Shown here: in pieces, positions 35,334-46,400 of the stretch | Layout: the number at the start of each line of letters is the position of its first letter | How positions within the stretch are numbered: the stretch's first letter is position 1 | Assembly (NCBI GenBank): GCA_944989445.1 | Contig: CALYLW010000430.1 | Span: 444,284 to 508,283, forward strand | DNA length: 64,000 bases | Reading direction: 5' to 3' | Source: Ampullaceana balthica | Lineage: Eukaryota > Mollusca > Gastropoda > Lymnaeidae | Translations under genes and position numbers: made by a program | Notes under the pieces: generated by a model | Told to the model about the DNA's origin: nothing | Database searches by the model: none | What the model saw: only the letters and a program-made list of their open reading frames with translations

Positions 35334-36033
35334 TTGTTGATTGGGGAAAAAAACAACAACACAGCCTTACAACAGTTCAACAATTAGTTATTGAACAACT
35401 TACAATGTGAAACGACTTCTGCTATTACAGCAACAATGACACATTACCTCCGGCTTCTGTGTTTAATCAATTCCTCAAAAAGTGAAAGAGGAGATGGGTT
35501 CTAAGACACACTGAAACCAACAGATAAACGGTGAAGCTACCTGTTATCCGAAGCTAACAACATAAATATATAAATTCTCATTATTTTTCAACAAAACGTT
35601 TGAGAACTTGTATTTCACATAAAATTTAATGAGAAATTTAAAAAAAACGTAAAAACAAAGTTTTGACTACAAACCCTTTAGGGGCCGTCCATAAATGACG
35701 TCACGCTCCTAGGGGGGGGGAGGGGGTCACACTTTTGTGATGATGCGTGACGAGGGGGAGGGAGGGGGTTGAAGAAATGTGACGTCACATCAATTGGGTA
35801 ACTTTAAATAAAACTTCCACTGAAATATTTGGTGGCTTACAATTTATTTAATGACTTTTTTTTTCAAATCAGGGCTTCTCAATGTGCCAGTCGGTAGGCC
35901 ATCAGGCGCTGTTTGGCGTAAGCTATCAAGAGACGAAATTTAAATCTAATTATAATCCTTAAGTTTGAGAACTCACAAGATAACGTATGAAATTGTTACC
36001 CTGCTACGTTTGATGTTGACATCAAAGCATTTG

Positions 36034-36568
36034 ATATAAAACTAAAATGCTACCTCACTTTGGTGAGACCTGTACTAGAATATGCATCTTCTGTATGGGA
36101 CCCATCCACCAAAGAAAACATTGATAAACTAGAACAAATTCAAAAAAGAGCTGCCAGATTCATTACTGGAGAATATTCGAAACTGACAAGAATAACACCA
36201 TTAGTTAAATCATTAAAACTTGAAACACTAGAGGATAGAAGAACCAAAAGCAATGTAGTAATCATACATAAAGCAATTAATTCTAATTTAGAAATACAAC
36301 ACAAAGATAACTTAATACAACCCTCAGATAGACATAAGGATAAAAACACCTTTCTTATTCCGTATTCAAGAACAAACACATACAAGTTTTCCTTCTTCCC
36401 GTCCGGAATTCGGGCGTGGAATGGGTTGCCTGAAGAATCCGGGAAAACCAACACTTTATCAACATTTAAATCTCTAATACAAATGCAGGACTAAACACAA
36501 ACCATAGATAAGCGTAGGACGCAATAATCTTCTGTATAGAAGGAGCGTCTGTAAACAGATAAGATAAG
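36034..36568 (+). mobile_element. 5'-truncated LINE nested in family A copy 1
   Basis: The insertion is bracketed by ATTTG (36029-33 and 36569-73). The uninterrupted sequence of copy 2 shows the empty site (GCATTTGTGAT on its minus strand near 59970). The 3' tail is AGATAAGATAAG, and the last 70 bp contain GCGTAGGACGCAATAATCTT as in the remnant at 28335. Confidence 0.85.
36036..36494 (+). pseudogene. C-terminal part of a non-LTR reverse transcriptase (Jockey/CR1 type)
   Basis: The frame runs from the truncated LINE's 5' edge to TAA 36492-94. It reads Leu-Val-Arg-Pro-Val-Leu-Glu-Tyr-Ala-Ser-Ser-Val-Trp-Asp-Pro near its start and Phe-Phe-Pro-Ser-Gly-Ile-Arg-Ala-Trp-Asn-Gly-Leu-Pro near its end. 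Both are hallmarks of the region after the RT core in Jockey/CR1-type LINEs. The catalytic FADD part is missing because of 5' truncation. The frame is intact over 150 codons, so the insertion is fairly young. Confidence 0.85.
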
Positions 36569-38074
36569 ATTTGTGATTTAACCGCAGCTCCGCTTGGTTG
36601 TCTCACGGCAGACGACATTTTTGCCCCTTACCCCAACATATACAAGTTTATGTGTGCGTTACGCCCCCCCCCAACCCCCAGACTCTAGGTCCTGCTCACA
36701 TGACTCGGGGATTTTGGGGATCGTTGCTAGCAAAAAAAAAGATAATGGTGAGTTTTACAAGCATGACAAGTGTCTAAAAATGATCTGAATAGGATTATGT
36801 GTAGATATTTTAAGTCAAAAATACACGGAATATTCCTTTTCTTTTAAAAAAGGAGGGGGTGGAATCTATTTGATAGAATTATAAACGTTTTAAGTTTGAT
36901 ATAATTGTTCGGTTGGTTTTTGGTCAAACGCCCCTGGCCATTCTAGATATAATGATAAATGAGCCCATTTAAAAGTTGTCAAGTATTCATTACATTTATT
37001 TAATGCATCAAATTCTTGACATCACAATTCGAGAGGAGCACAAAACAACTTTTCTTCTTAGCTCAGTTTTTAAGGCATTAATTTTAAATATCACAGAAAG
37101 GATACTTGATACAGACAAGTCATGTGGATTAAGATTATTTTCACTCGTGTCAATATAAATGAAAGTAGGGTGGATTTAGGTGTCTTTGTATAGTACGTGG
37201 GTAAGAAAACTACATAGTTGTCAATTTAAAAAAGAAAAAGCTTTTTCTGGAAGGAACCGGTTCAATAATGGGCATATGTTCTAAGCGTTCATGTACACTT
37301 GACGTATTTTAATATATCTAGTGGATTGTAGTGGATGTTATATGTCCCAAATGAGTGTGCATTACCCCCAAGAATTCACTTTTGACCCCATATGGGGTTG
37401 TTCACCCTTGTTCGCGACCTCTTTCTTACAGGATGCCCGTCAGTCAATTGAGGAATTTTAAAAAAATACATTTTAAAAATATTATTAAATATTTTTTTCT
37501 AAACAAAGACGTTAATCGTGATGATCAATAGTCAATGTTTAATTTGTAAGCATTAAAATAAAATATAATCTAAGGATATTAAGACAGTTCGTTTTTTGAA
37601 GGCCGGTTAAATTTTTTTTAAAAATGCTTCACGTGGGTTACGATATTACAATGTAGATCTTCACTAAATAAATAATAAATACTTAAATGACAATGAAAGT
37701 GAATTGAAACATACTTACTTTCAAATAGAAAATAAGATATTTTTTGAGGTGGGGGGGGGTCAAAGGTTTGTGACGTATTTTTAGAGGGGGGGTCTGACTT
37801 TTTGTGACGATGGGGAGGGGGGTAAAAAATCGACAAAAATCGCGGGACGTCATTTATGGACGGCCCCTTAGACAGAATTAAAAGTATTGATTATGTTCAA
37901 TATAATACGAATCGCGTGACAAATATTTACAGACTGAACGTGACTGAACTCCCCTTGCTGAAAGTTGTGGTCATCGATGGCTTTAGTGAAATGCAGTGAC
38001 ACGTGGAGGCTAACTATAGCAGACCGCTGCATAGAGATATATAGAGATAAAGTAAACATTCATTATTTTAATTA

Positions 38075-38250
38075 CGGTACATTCGATCGATCTGAAAGTT
38101 TGAAACAATGCATTGTTAGGTGACACAAATCTATGTGCTCAATTTCAGCTCGATAGCATCACGGGAAGTGGGTCATTTTTTACTTTTGTTTTTCCGCCCG
38201 ACCAAGAGATCACGACAAACAAGACGGTGAAGTTAATATAAGGGATTTAA
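38075..38250 (-). mobile_element. Family D fragment, copy 5
   Basis: On the minus strand it begins TTAAATCCCTTATATTAACT and includes ACCCACTTCCCGTGATGC, GAGCTGAAATTGAGCACATA and ACCTAACAATGCATTGTTTC, matching the copy at 56432-56838 best. The second half of the element is absent. Confidence 0.6.
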
Positions 38251-38802
38251 AAATTGCTATATTTGCACCAGACTAGTCATTGTTGTTATTCCCATTATTG
38301 TTTGTCTCAATCGTGTTCCTCTCAATTTTGTTACTTCTCAATGGCATTTACTCGTCACTTATTGTTATTGCATTCCTGGTCACTGTGTATTTTTGACCGT
38401 TGAAACCACAAATCAAAGAACACCAGCAACAACAATAAATTGATCCTGGCTACGACCATGTCTGTCCAAATACATGATACCAAAGATGACAGCTGCAAAG
38501 AATAGATTTACGGAGTGGTCTGAAGCTGAAGTTTAATGAAACAAACCACAAGCCCGTCGTCTCTATTCCCACACACACACCCACACCAATACTCTCACAC
38601 TCCAGGCCAGTCAAAGGTGCTGAGACTGAGACTCAAATGGTGCCCAGAAAACCGGAAGTCCTCAACGTTGCGCAGACGACTGTCTTCAATTATTTAGTCT
38701 TTAACTTGAAGTACACGAGTACGCAAACTTAGCAATCGATACCATGACATTTCACGGTGGCCGACTACTTACTGTCAGGACATGAGATGTGAGCATGTTG
38801 AG
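38251..38802. other. Unassigned stretch
   Basis: Short CA run near 38572. No gene recognised. Confidence 0.3.
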
Positions 38803-39264
38803 AAGTGGTTAGAAGTGGTACCATTAGCTGTGATGTGGTGAGAAGTGGTACCATTAGCTGTGATGTGGTGAGAAGTGGTACCATTAGCTGTGATGTGGTG
38901 AGAAGTGGTACCATTAGCTGTGATGTGGTGAGAAGTGGTACCATTAGCTGTGATGTGGTGAGAAGTGGTACTATTAGCTGTGATGTGGTAAGAAGCGGTA
39001 CCATTAGCTGTGATGTGGTGAGAAGCGGTACCATTAGCTGTGATGTGGTGAGAAGCGGTACCATTAGCTGTGATGTGGTGAGAAGCGGTACCATTAGCTG
39101 TGATGTGGTGAGAAGCGGTACCATTAGCTGTGATGTGGTGAGAAGCGGTACCATTAGCTGTGATGTGGTGAGAAGTGGTACCATTAGCTGTGATGTGGTG
39201 AGAAGTGGTACCATTAGCTGTGATGTGGTACCATTAGCTGTGATGTGGTGAGAAGTGGTACCAG
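38803..39264 (+). repeat. 30-bp minisatellite, 15 copies
   Basis: The unit is GTGAGAAGTGGTACCATTAG plus CTGTGATGTG. A central block of seven units carries GAAGCGG in place of GAAGTGG, and one unit near 39235 is shortened. The long frames on both strands come from the 30-bp period. Confidence 0.95.
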
Positions 39265-40090
39265 CCAACAGCAAGAAATCGTAGTTAGCATGTGTTATTT
39301 GAGCAGATGGAGATGCGGGTGTGTGGGGGTTGTTGTTTGGGGGCGTGAACCAAAAATCCATTATCTCCTCCCTCTTTCCACATCAGGTTCCTCACCCGGG
39401 ATTAACTCTAAGGTTTCTGAGAACAAACCAGGAAATCAAAGGATCAGCATCCTAGCGTGAGCGAAATAACTTTTAGATTAGGCTCCTTCTGTCTTGGACA
39501 GTTACCTCAGAGAGACGTCATCAGGTTGGAGGCAACACAGTGATAGCACGCTTTGCTTTGACCTGCTACACATCAAGTGTTGGCAAAAGTTGGAGTCAGA
39601 GCAATGAGAAGACACTGCATTGACTGTTATGTCCAGAACTATATGAGACCAAAACAAGCTTCCGAAACTGTAACTGGTTTGCTTTTATATGTGTGTTGTA
39701 GGCATTCTCACATAACACAAACTTTCGTGCAATAAATCCTGGAAGTATTATTGTCAACAAAATAACTTTAATACGCACACTATATACACAATATCAAATT
39801 GAGGTTACACTTCGTGGAAACATAATCGCACCAGTCTAGCATCTTGAAACACTTTAGAACATTCTACCGCGCTTTCACTCACGTGACCTCCCTGTCATCA
39901 AACTCGTGATTCACACGTGACCGAAACTAAAACTAAATCCATGAAGTGACAGGCTTGAGATGTTGGTGTGGAGCTCTTACCAACGACCTCCGGGCATACA
40001 TTTGATCTCACTAAGTATTTAATATTTATGTCCAGTATCACTGCTTATGTCAAAGGTCTCACTATATCTTCTGTATAGAAAGAGCATATG
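39265..40090. other. Unassigned stretch
   Basis: No exon or repeat recognised, apart from a LINE-tail-like scrap at 40065-40105 (TATCTTCTGTATAGAAAGAG..AATAGATAAG), similar to 36525-36568. Confidence 0.35.
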
Positions 40091-40104
40091 TAATAGATAA
40101 GTTA

Positions 40105-40206
40105 ATGGTTCTACCCAGTCTCACTATTTATGTCAATGGTGCTGCCCAGTCTCACTATTTATGTCAATGGTGCTGCCCAGTCTCACTATTTATGTCAATG
40201 GTGCTA
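40105..40206 (+). repeat. 31-bp minisatellite, about 3.3 copies
   Basis: The unit is CCAGTCTCACTATTTATGTC plus AATGGTGCTGC. Copies are identical except at the first. Confidence 0.9.
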
Positions 40207-40565
40207 GCCAATTAGGTAAAGTTCTTCACTTCTAGTCACTTCCTCACTTAAAGTTCTAGTCGGTATATCTAGCAGATACTTATTTATTTGATCTGAATTC
40301 TAAAGCTCTTATATCTGTCCAATATCAGCTTTGCTGAACTGTTGACTAAATCTCAATAAAAAATAATATATAATTTATAGACTTGTCACCAAATTATAAA
40401 TACAATTTTATCTAAACCAATAATAAAAGTTTTATTTTTAAGAGGGAAACATAAAAAAATTTTAAAAATTTATTTTGATATGTCATTTCTTCCATTTCTT
40501 GGTATGCTATACCCAAGTCTTTTTTTAGCTGCACACTTTTGTCTCAGGCACTAGTGAATTTAATA

Positions 40566-41180
40566 TGATCTGTGGCTTGTCATGTGTAGTTGTTTGGTGC
40601 CAGCAATGGCTTGTCATGTGTAGTTGTTTGGTGCCAGCAATGGCTTGTCATGTGTAGTTGTTTGGTGCCAGCAATGGCTTGTCATGTGTAGTTGTTTGGT
40701 GCCAGCAATGGCTTGTCACGTGTAGTTGTTTGGTGCCAGCAATGGCTTGTCATGTGTAGCTGTTTGGTGCCAGCAATGGCTTGTCATGTGTAGTTGTTTG
40801 GTGCCAGCAATGGCTTGTCATGTGTAGTTGTTTGGTGCCAGTAATGGCAAGTCATGTGTAGTTGTTTGGTGCCAGCAATGGCTAGTCATGTGTAGTTGTT
40901 TGGTGCCAGCAATGGCTTGTCATGTGTAGTTGTTTGGTGACAGCAATGGCTTGTCATGTGTAGTTGTTTGGTGACAGCAATGGCTTGTCATGTGTAGTTG
41001 TTTGGTGACAGCAATGGCTTGTCATGTGTAGTTGTTTGGTGACAGCAATGGCTTGTCATGTGTAGTTGTTTGGTGACAGCAATGGCTTGTCATGTGTAGC
41101 TGTTTGGTGACAGCAATGAATTCATAATTAGCTGTATGGTGCCAGCAATGGGTTCACATTTAGCTGTAGTATGGTGCCAG
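40566..41180 (+). repeat. 34-bp minisatellite, about 17 copies
   Basis: The unit is GGCTTGTCATGTGTAGTTGT plus TTGGTGCCAGCAAT. The right-hand block of six carries GGTGACAGC. The final copies are degenerate and shortened. Unrelated in sequence to the 34-bp giant array. Confidence 0.93.
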
Positions 41181-41337
41181 CAGCGAGTTCACATTTCTAT
41201 AACTAACATAAACTTGTTAATGTTACATGGCAGCCGACTGTAGATCTAAACGTTAAAATATCAAACTTTTCATTAACACTTTGACTGAGAATTTCTAATA
41301 GATGGCTTTCAAATAAGTAGATGTAAAAGAGAAGTTG

Positions 41338-42578
41338 ATCTATTTAAGTCAATAGACGAAAGGCTCAGAGAAGAGCAAGCAGGCTTCAGACCTCATCGGT
41401 CATGTATGCCATATATTCACACTCAGAACTATCATCGAAGAATCTGTTGAATTTCAATCACAGCTCATCATAAATTTTGTTGATTTCCAAAAAGCGTTCG
41501 ACAGTCTCCACCGACCTACGCTCTGGAAACTTCTTAACATCTATGGTTTCCCAACTAAATACGTGAACATTATAAAAGCTTTTTATGCAGATTCACTTTG
41601 CTGTGTGAAAACTGAAGCCGGAAATTCTGACTGGTTCCCAGTCGAAACAGGTGTGAAACAAGGATGTGTCATGTCCCCAATGTTATTTGGAATAGCAATT
41701 GATTGGGTCATGCGAAAATGCACGGATGCCGGATTAGGTATCAAATGGACCGAAAACAATACTTTGGAAGACCTTGACTTTGCAGATGACCTGGCTCTTA
41801 TAAGCTCAACGCATCTGAACACCCAAGAAAAAACGGATCGTCTCCAGCACTTTTCAAATCAAATTGGTCTTCAAATCAACACAACGAAAACAAAAGTCAT
41901 GGACCTCACCAACCAACCCAATGATATTATACTTAATGACCAAACCATAGAGAAAGTAACCAACTTCACTTACTTAGGAAGCAAAATGTCATATGATGGA
42001 GATGCAACATCAGAGATAACGACTCGAATTGCGTTGGCGTCAAGTGCTTTTAACAAACTTACAAATATTTGGAGATCAAAGACACTCAGCAAACATAAAA
42101 CTTAGGCTATTCAACTCTTGCGTAATCCCTGTACTAACATATGGATGTGAAAGCTGGAAATCCACTCAAGCTATAGAAAAGAAATTAGTTGCCTTCGAGA
42201 ACAAATGCCTCCGAAAAATTTTGAATATAAAATGGAGTGATTTTAAAACAAATGAAACAATAAGAGAAGAAACCAACCAAGAATATGTGTCAACCTTTAT
42301 AAGGAGAAGGCGTTGGAATTATATCGGTCATGTTCTTCGAATGGACGAGAGAAGACTACCACGGCAGGCCTTCATATGGACACCAAAAGGCAAAAGAAAA
42401 CAAGGAAGACCAAAAGAAACCCTACGTAGAACAATCAAAAGAGAAAGCTCAACCATGGGTCTAAGAAATAATCAAGACCTAATACAATTGGCGACGGATC
42501 GTCGTAAATGGAAATCAATGACTTCTGCCCTATGTGCCGTCTTCGGCCCGAGAGGAACTAACTAACTAACTAATACAC
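41338..42578 (+). mobile_element. RTE-type LINE fragment
   Basis: 5'-truncated; the 3' end is the short tandem GAACTAACTAACTAACTAAT (42556-42576), typical of RTE-clade tails. It carries one continuous reverse-transcriptase relic with two frameshifts. Confidence 0.8.
41345..42565 (+). pseudogene. RTE-type reverse transcriptase, frameshifted
   Basis: The frame starts with Asp-Glu-Arg-Leu-Arg-Glu-Glu-Gln-Ala-Gly-Phe-Arg-Pro (41345). It shifts near 41408, where about two bases are missing, and continues through Val-Asp-Phe-Gln-Lys-Ala-Phe-Asp-Ser (RT motif A). Next come Gly-Val-Lys-Gln-Gly-Cys-Val-Met-Ser-Pro (motif B) and Asp-Phe-Ala-Asp-Asp-Leu-Ala (motif C, catalytic). A second shift near 42100 leads to Pro-Val-Leu-Thr-Tyr-Gly-Cys-Glu-Ser-Trp and the basic C-terminal part with Arg-Arg-Arg-Trp-Asn-Tyr-Ile-Gly-His-Val-Leu-Arg. 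Catalytic residues survive, but the frameshifts and the missing endonuclease make it non-functional. Confidence 0.88.
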
Positions 42579-42754
42579 CTCTTTTTATATATTCACTCAC
42601 CAGGGCTGTGTATTGCGATCAATCTAAAGACACGTCATTAATGTAATAATAATATCCCACTGTGTCCGACTCAGAAGATATTGATAGTGGAGACAGACTG
42701 GAGTCAATTTTAAACTTGTCAGAAAGCTATATCCAGAGACTGTTCACACACACA

Positions 42755-43108
42755 TTACATGACAGGGCTGTCACATGATACATTACATGACAGGACTGTC
42801 ACATGATACATTACAAGACAGTGACAAGACTTTCACATGATACATTACATGACAGTGACTTTCACATGATACATTACATGACAGGACTGTCACATGATAC
42901 ATTACATGACAGGACTGTCACATGATACATGGCAGTGACAGGACTGTCACATGATACATGGCAGTGACAGGACTGTCACATGATACATTACATGACAGTG
43001 ACAGGACTGTCACATAACACATTAGATGACTGTCACATAACACATTAGATGACTGTCACATAACACATTAGATGACTGTCACATAACACATTAGATGAGT
43101 GTCACATA
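42755..43108 (+). repeat. About 28-bp minisatellite with a shorter end-block
   Basis: The unit is GACAGGACTGTCACATGATA plus CATTACAT, partly with an extra GACAGT. From 43010 the unit shortens to ACTGTCACATAACACATTAG plus ATG. Confidence 0.88.
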
Positions 43109-43427
43109 AGAACTTTATATTAGTTTGTAAGCCCTGAAAGTTTTAGTCTGGTCAACAGGAACATTTATATTTTGTATGTAGGACATTATTTCAATAGTTT
43201 ATTCATTAACCAATCATGTAATGTTTTATAAAGACATAAAAACCTTAGATAAAGAAATGATTAAGGAATTTATAACCATGACATTTTAAGAGTAGCTTGA
43301 AAATATTGTTTATTAATTTTGTGTGTCCAGTTTTAATAAAAATCTTGCAATTGATTTAGCATTAACATTATAGATAAAGCATTACATTTATAAGTATCAT
43401 AATTACATTCAAATCTCATCATTCACA
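43109..43427 (-). other. Possible 3' end region of the coiled-coil transcript
   Basis: An AATAAA on the minus strand at 43309-43314 is the first seen downstream of that gene's stop codon once the 34-bp array is passed. If used, the mRNA's 3' UTR would include the whole array. Confidence 0.3.
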
Positions 43428-46400
43428 CACTCTCTCTGATTGATTTCTATTCTCATGCACACAATCTCTCTGATTGACTTCTATTTCTATTCTCATGCAC
43501 ACAATCTCTCTGATTGACTTCTATTTCTATTCTCATGCACACAATCTCTCTGATTGACTTCTATTATCGTGCACACAATTAATCTGATTGACTTCTATTC
43601 TCATGCACACAATCTCTCTGATTGACTTCTATTATCATGCACACAATATCTCTGATTGACTTCTATGCTCATGCACACAATATCTCTGATTGACTTCTAT
43701 GCTCATGCACACAATATCTCTGATTGACTTCTATGCTCATGCACACAATATCTCTGATTGACTTCTATGCTCATGCACACAATATCTCTGATTGACTTCT
43801 ATGCTCATGCACACAATATCTCTGATTGACTTCTATGCTCATGCACACAATATCTCTGATTGACTTCTATGCTCATGCACACAATATCTCTGATTGACTT
43901 CTATGCTCATGCACACAATATCTCTGATTGACTTCTATGCTCATGCACACAATATCTCTGATTGACTTCTATGCTCATGCACACAATATCTCTGATTGAC
44001 TTCTATGCTCATGCACACAATATCTCTGATTGACTTCTATGCTCATGCACACAATATCTCTGATTGACTTCTATGCTCATGCACACAATATCTCTGATTG
44101 ACTTCTATGCTCATGCACACAATATCTCTGATTGACTTCTATGCTCATGCACACAATATCTCTGATTGACTTCTATGCTCATGCACACAATATCTCTGAT
44201 TGACTTCTATGCTCATGCACACAATATCTCTGATTGACTTCTATGCTCATGCACACAATATCTCTGATTGACTTCTATGCTCATGCACACAATATCTCTG
44301 ATTGACTTCTATGCTCATGCACACAATATCTCTGATTGACTTCTATTATCATGCACACAATATCTCTGATTGACTTCTATTCTCATGCACACAATATCTC
44401 TGATTGACTTCTATGCTCATGCACACAATCTCTCTGATTTACTTCTATGCTCATGCACACAATATCTCTGATTGACTTCTATGCTCATGCACACAATATC
44501 TCTGATTGACTTCTATGCTCATGCACACAATATCTCTGATTGACTTCTATGCTCATGCACACAATATCTCTGATTGACTTCTATGCTCATGCACACAATA
44601 TCTCTGATTGACTTCTATGCTCATGCACACAATATCTCTGATTGACTTCTATTATCATGCACACAATATCTCTGATTGACTTCTATTCTCATGCACACAA
44701 TATCTCTGATTGACTTCTATGCTCATGCACACAATCTCTCTGATTGACTTCTATGCTCATGCACACAATATCTCTGATTGACTTCTATGCTCATGCACAC
44801 AATATCTCTGATTGACTTCTATGCTCATGCACACAATCTCTCTGATTGACTTCTATGCTCATGCACACAATATCTCTGATTGACTTCTATGCTCATGCAC
44901 ACAATATCTCTGATTGACTTCTATGCTCATGCACACAATATCTCTGATTGACTTCTATGCTCATGCACACAATATCTCTGATTGACTTCTATGCTCATGC
45001 ACACAATATCTCTGATTGACTTCTATGCTCATGCACACAATATCTCTGATTGACTTCTATGCTCATGCACACAATCTCTCTGATTGACTTCTATGCTCAT
45101 GCACACAATATCTCTGATTGACTTCTATGCTCATGCACACAATATCTCTGATTGACTTCTATGCTCATGCACACAATATCTCTGATTGACTTCTATTATC
45201 ATGCACACAATATCTCTGATTGACTTCTATTCTCATGCACACAATATCTCTGATTGACTTCTATGCTCATGCACACAATCTCTCTGATTGACTTCTATGC
45301 TCATGCACACAATATCTCTGATTGACTTCTATGCTCATGCACACAATATCTCTGATTGACTTCTATGCTCATGCACACAATCTCTCTGATTGACTTCTAT
45401 GCTCATGCACACAATATCTCTGATTGACTTCTATGCTCATGCACACAATATCTCTGATTGACTTCTATGCTCATGCACACAATATCTCTGATTGACTTCT
45501 ATGCTCATGCACACAATATCTCTGATTGACTTCTATGCTCATGCACACAATATCTCTGATTGACTTCTATGCTCATGCACACAATATCTCTGATTGACTT
45601 CTATGCTCATGCACACAATATCTCTGATTGACTTCTATGCTCATGCACACAATATCTCTGATTGACTTCTATGCTCATGCACACAATATCTCTGATTGAC
45701 TTCTATGCTCATGCACACAATATCTCTGATTGACTTCTATGCTCATGCACACAATATCTCTGATTGACTTCTATGCTCATGCACACAATATCTCTGATTG
45801 ACTTCTATGCTCATGCACACAATATCTCTGATTGACTTCTATGCTCATGCACACAATATCTCTGATTGACTTCTATTATCATGCACACAATATCTCTGAT
45901 TGACTTCTATTCTCATGCACACAATATCTCTGATTGACTTCTATGCTCATGCACACAATCTCTCTGATTGACTTCTATGCTCATGCACACAATATCTCTG
46001 ATTGACTTCTATGCTCATGCACACAATATCTCTGATTGACTTCTATGCTCATGCACACAATATCTCTGATTGACTTCTATGCTCATGCACACAATATCTC
46101 TGATTGACTTCTATGCTCATGCACACAATATCTCTGATTGACTTCTATGCTCATGCACACAATATCTCTGATTGACTTCTATGCTCATGCACACAATATC
46201 TCTGATTGACTTCTATGCTCATGCACACAATATCTCTGATTGACTTCTATGCTCATGCACACAATATCTCTGATTGACTTCTATGCTCATGCACACAATA
46301 TCTCTGATTGACTTCTATGCTCATGCACACAATATCTCTGATTGACTTCTATGCTCATGCACACAATATCTCTGATTGACTTCTATGCTCATGCACACAA

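Larger units (their letters stand above)
35681..37867 (+). mobile_element. Family A TIR transposon, full-length copy 1
   Basis: The left end GGGGCCGTCCATAAATGACG is the inverse of the right end CGTCATTTATGGACGGCCCC, and TTA flanks both sides (35678-80, 37868-70), fitting a 3-bp target duplication as in PIF/Harbinger-type elements. Subterminal parts are G-rich on this strand and carry TGACGTCA palindromes (35695, 35780). Length is 2187 bp, including a nested 535-bp LINE. No transposase frame is seen, so it is non-autonomous. A second copy lies inverted at 58451-60333. Confidence 0.85.

Noticed and set aside
38765..39361. 198-residue minus-strand frame and its plus-strand counterpart
   Set aside because: Both derive from the 30-bp array at 38803-39264.
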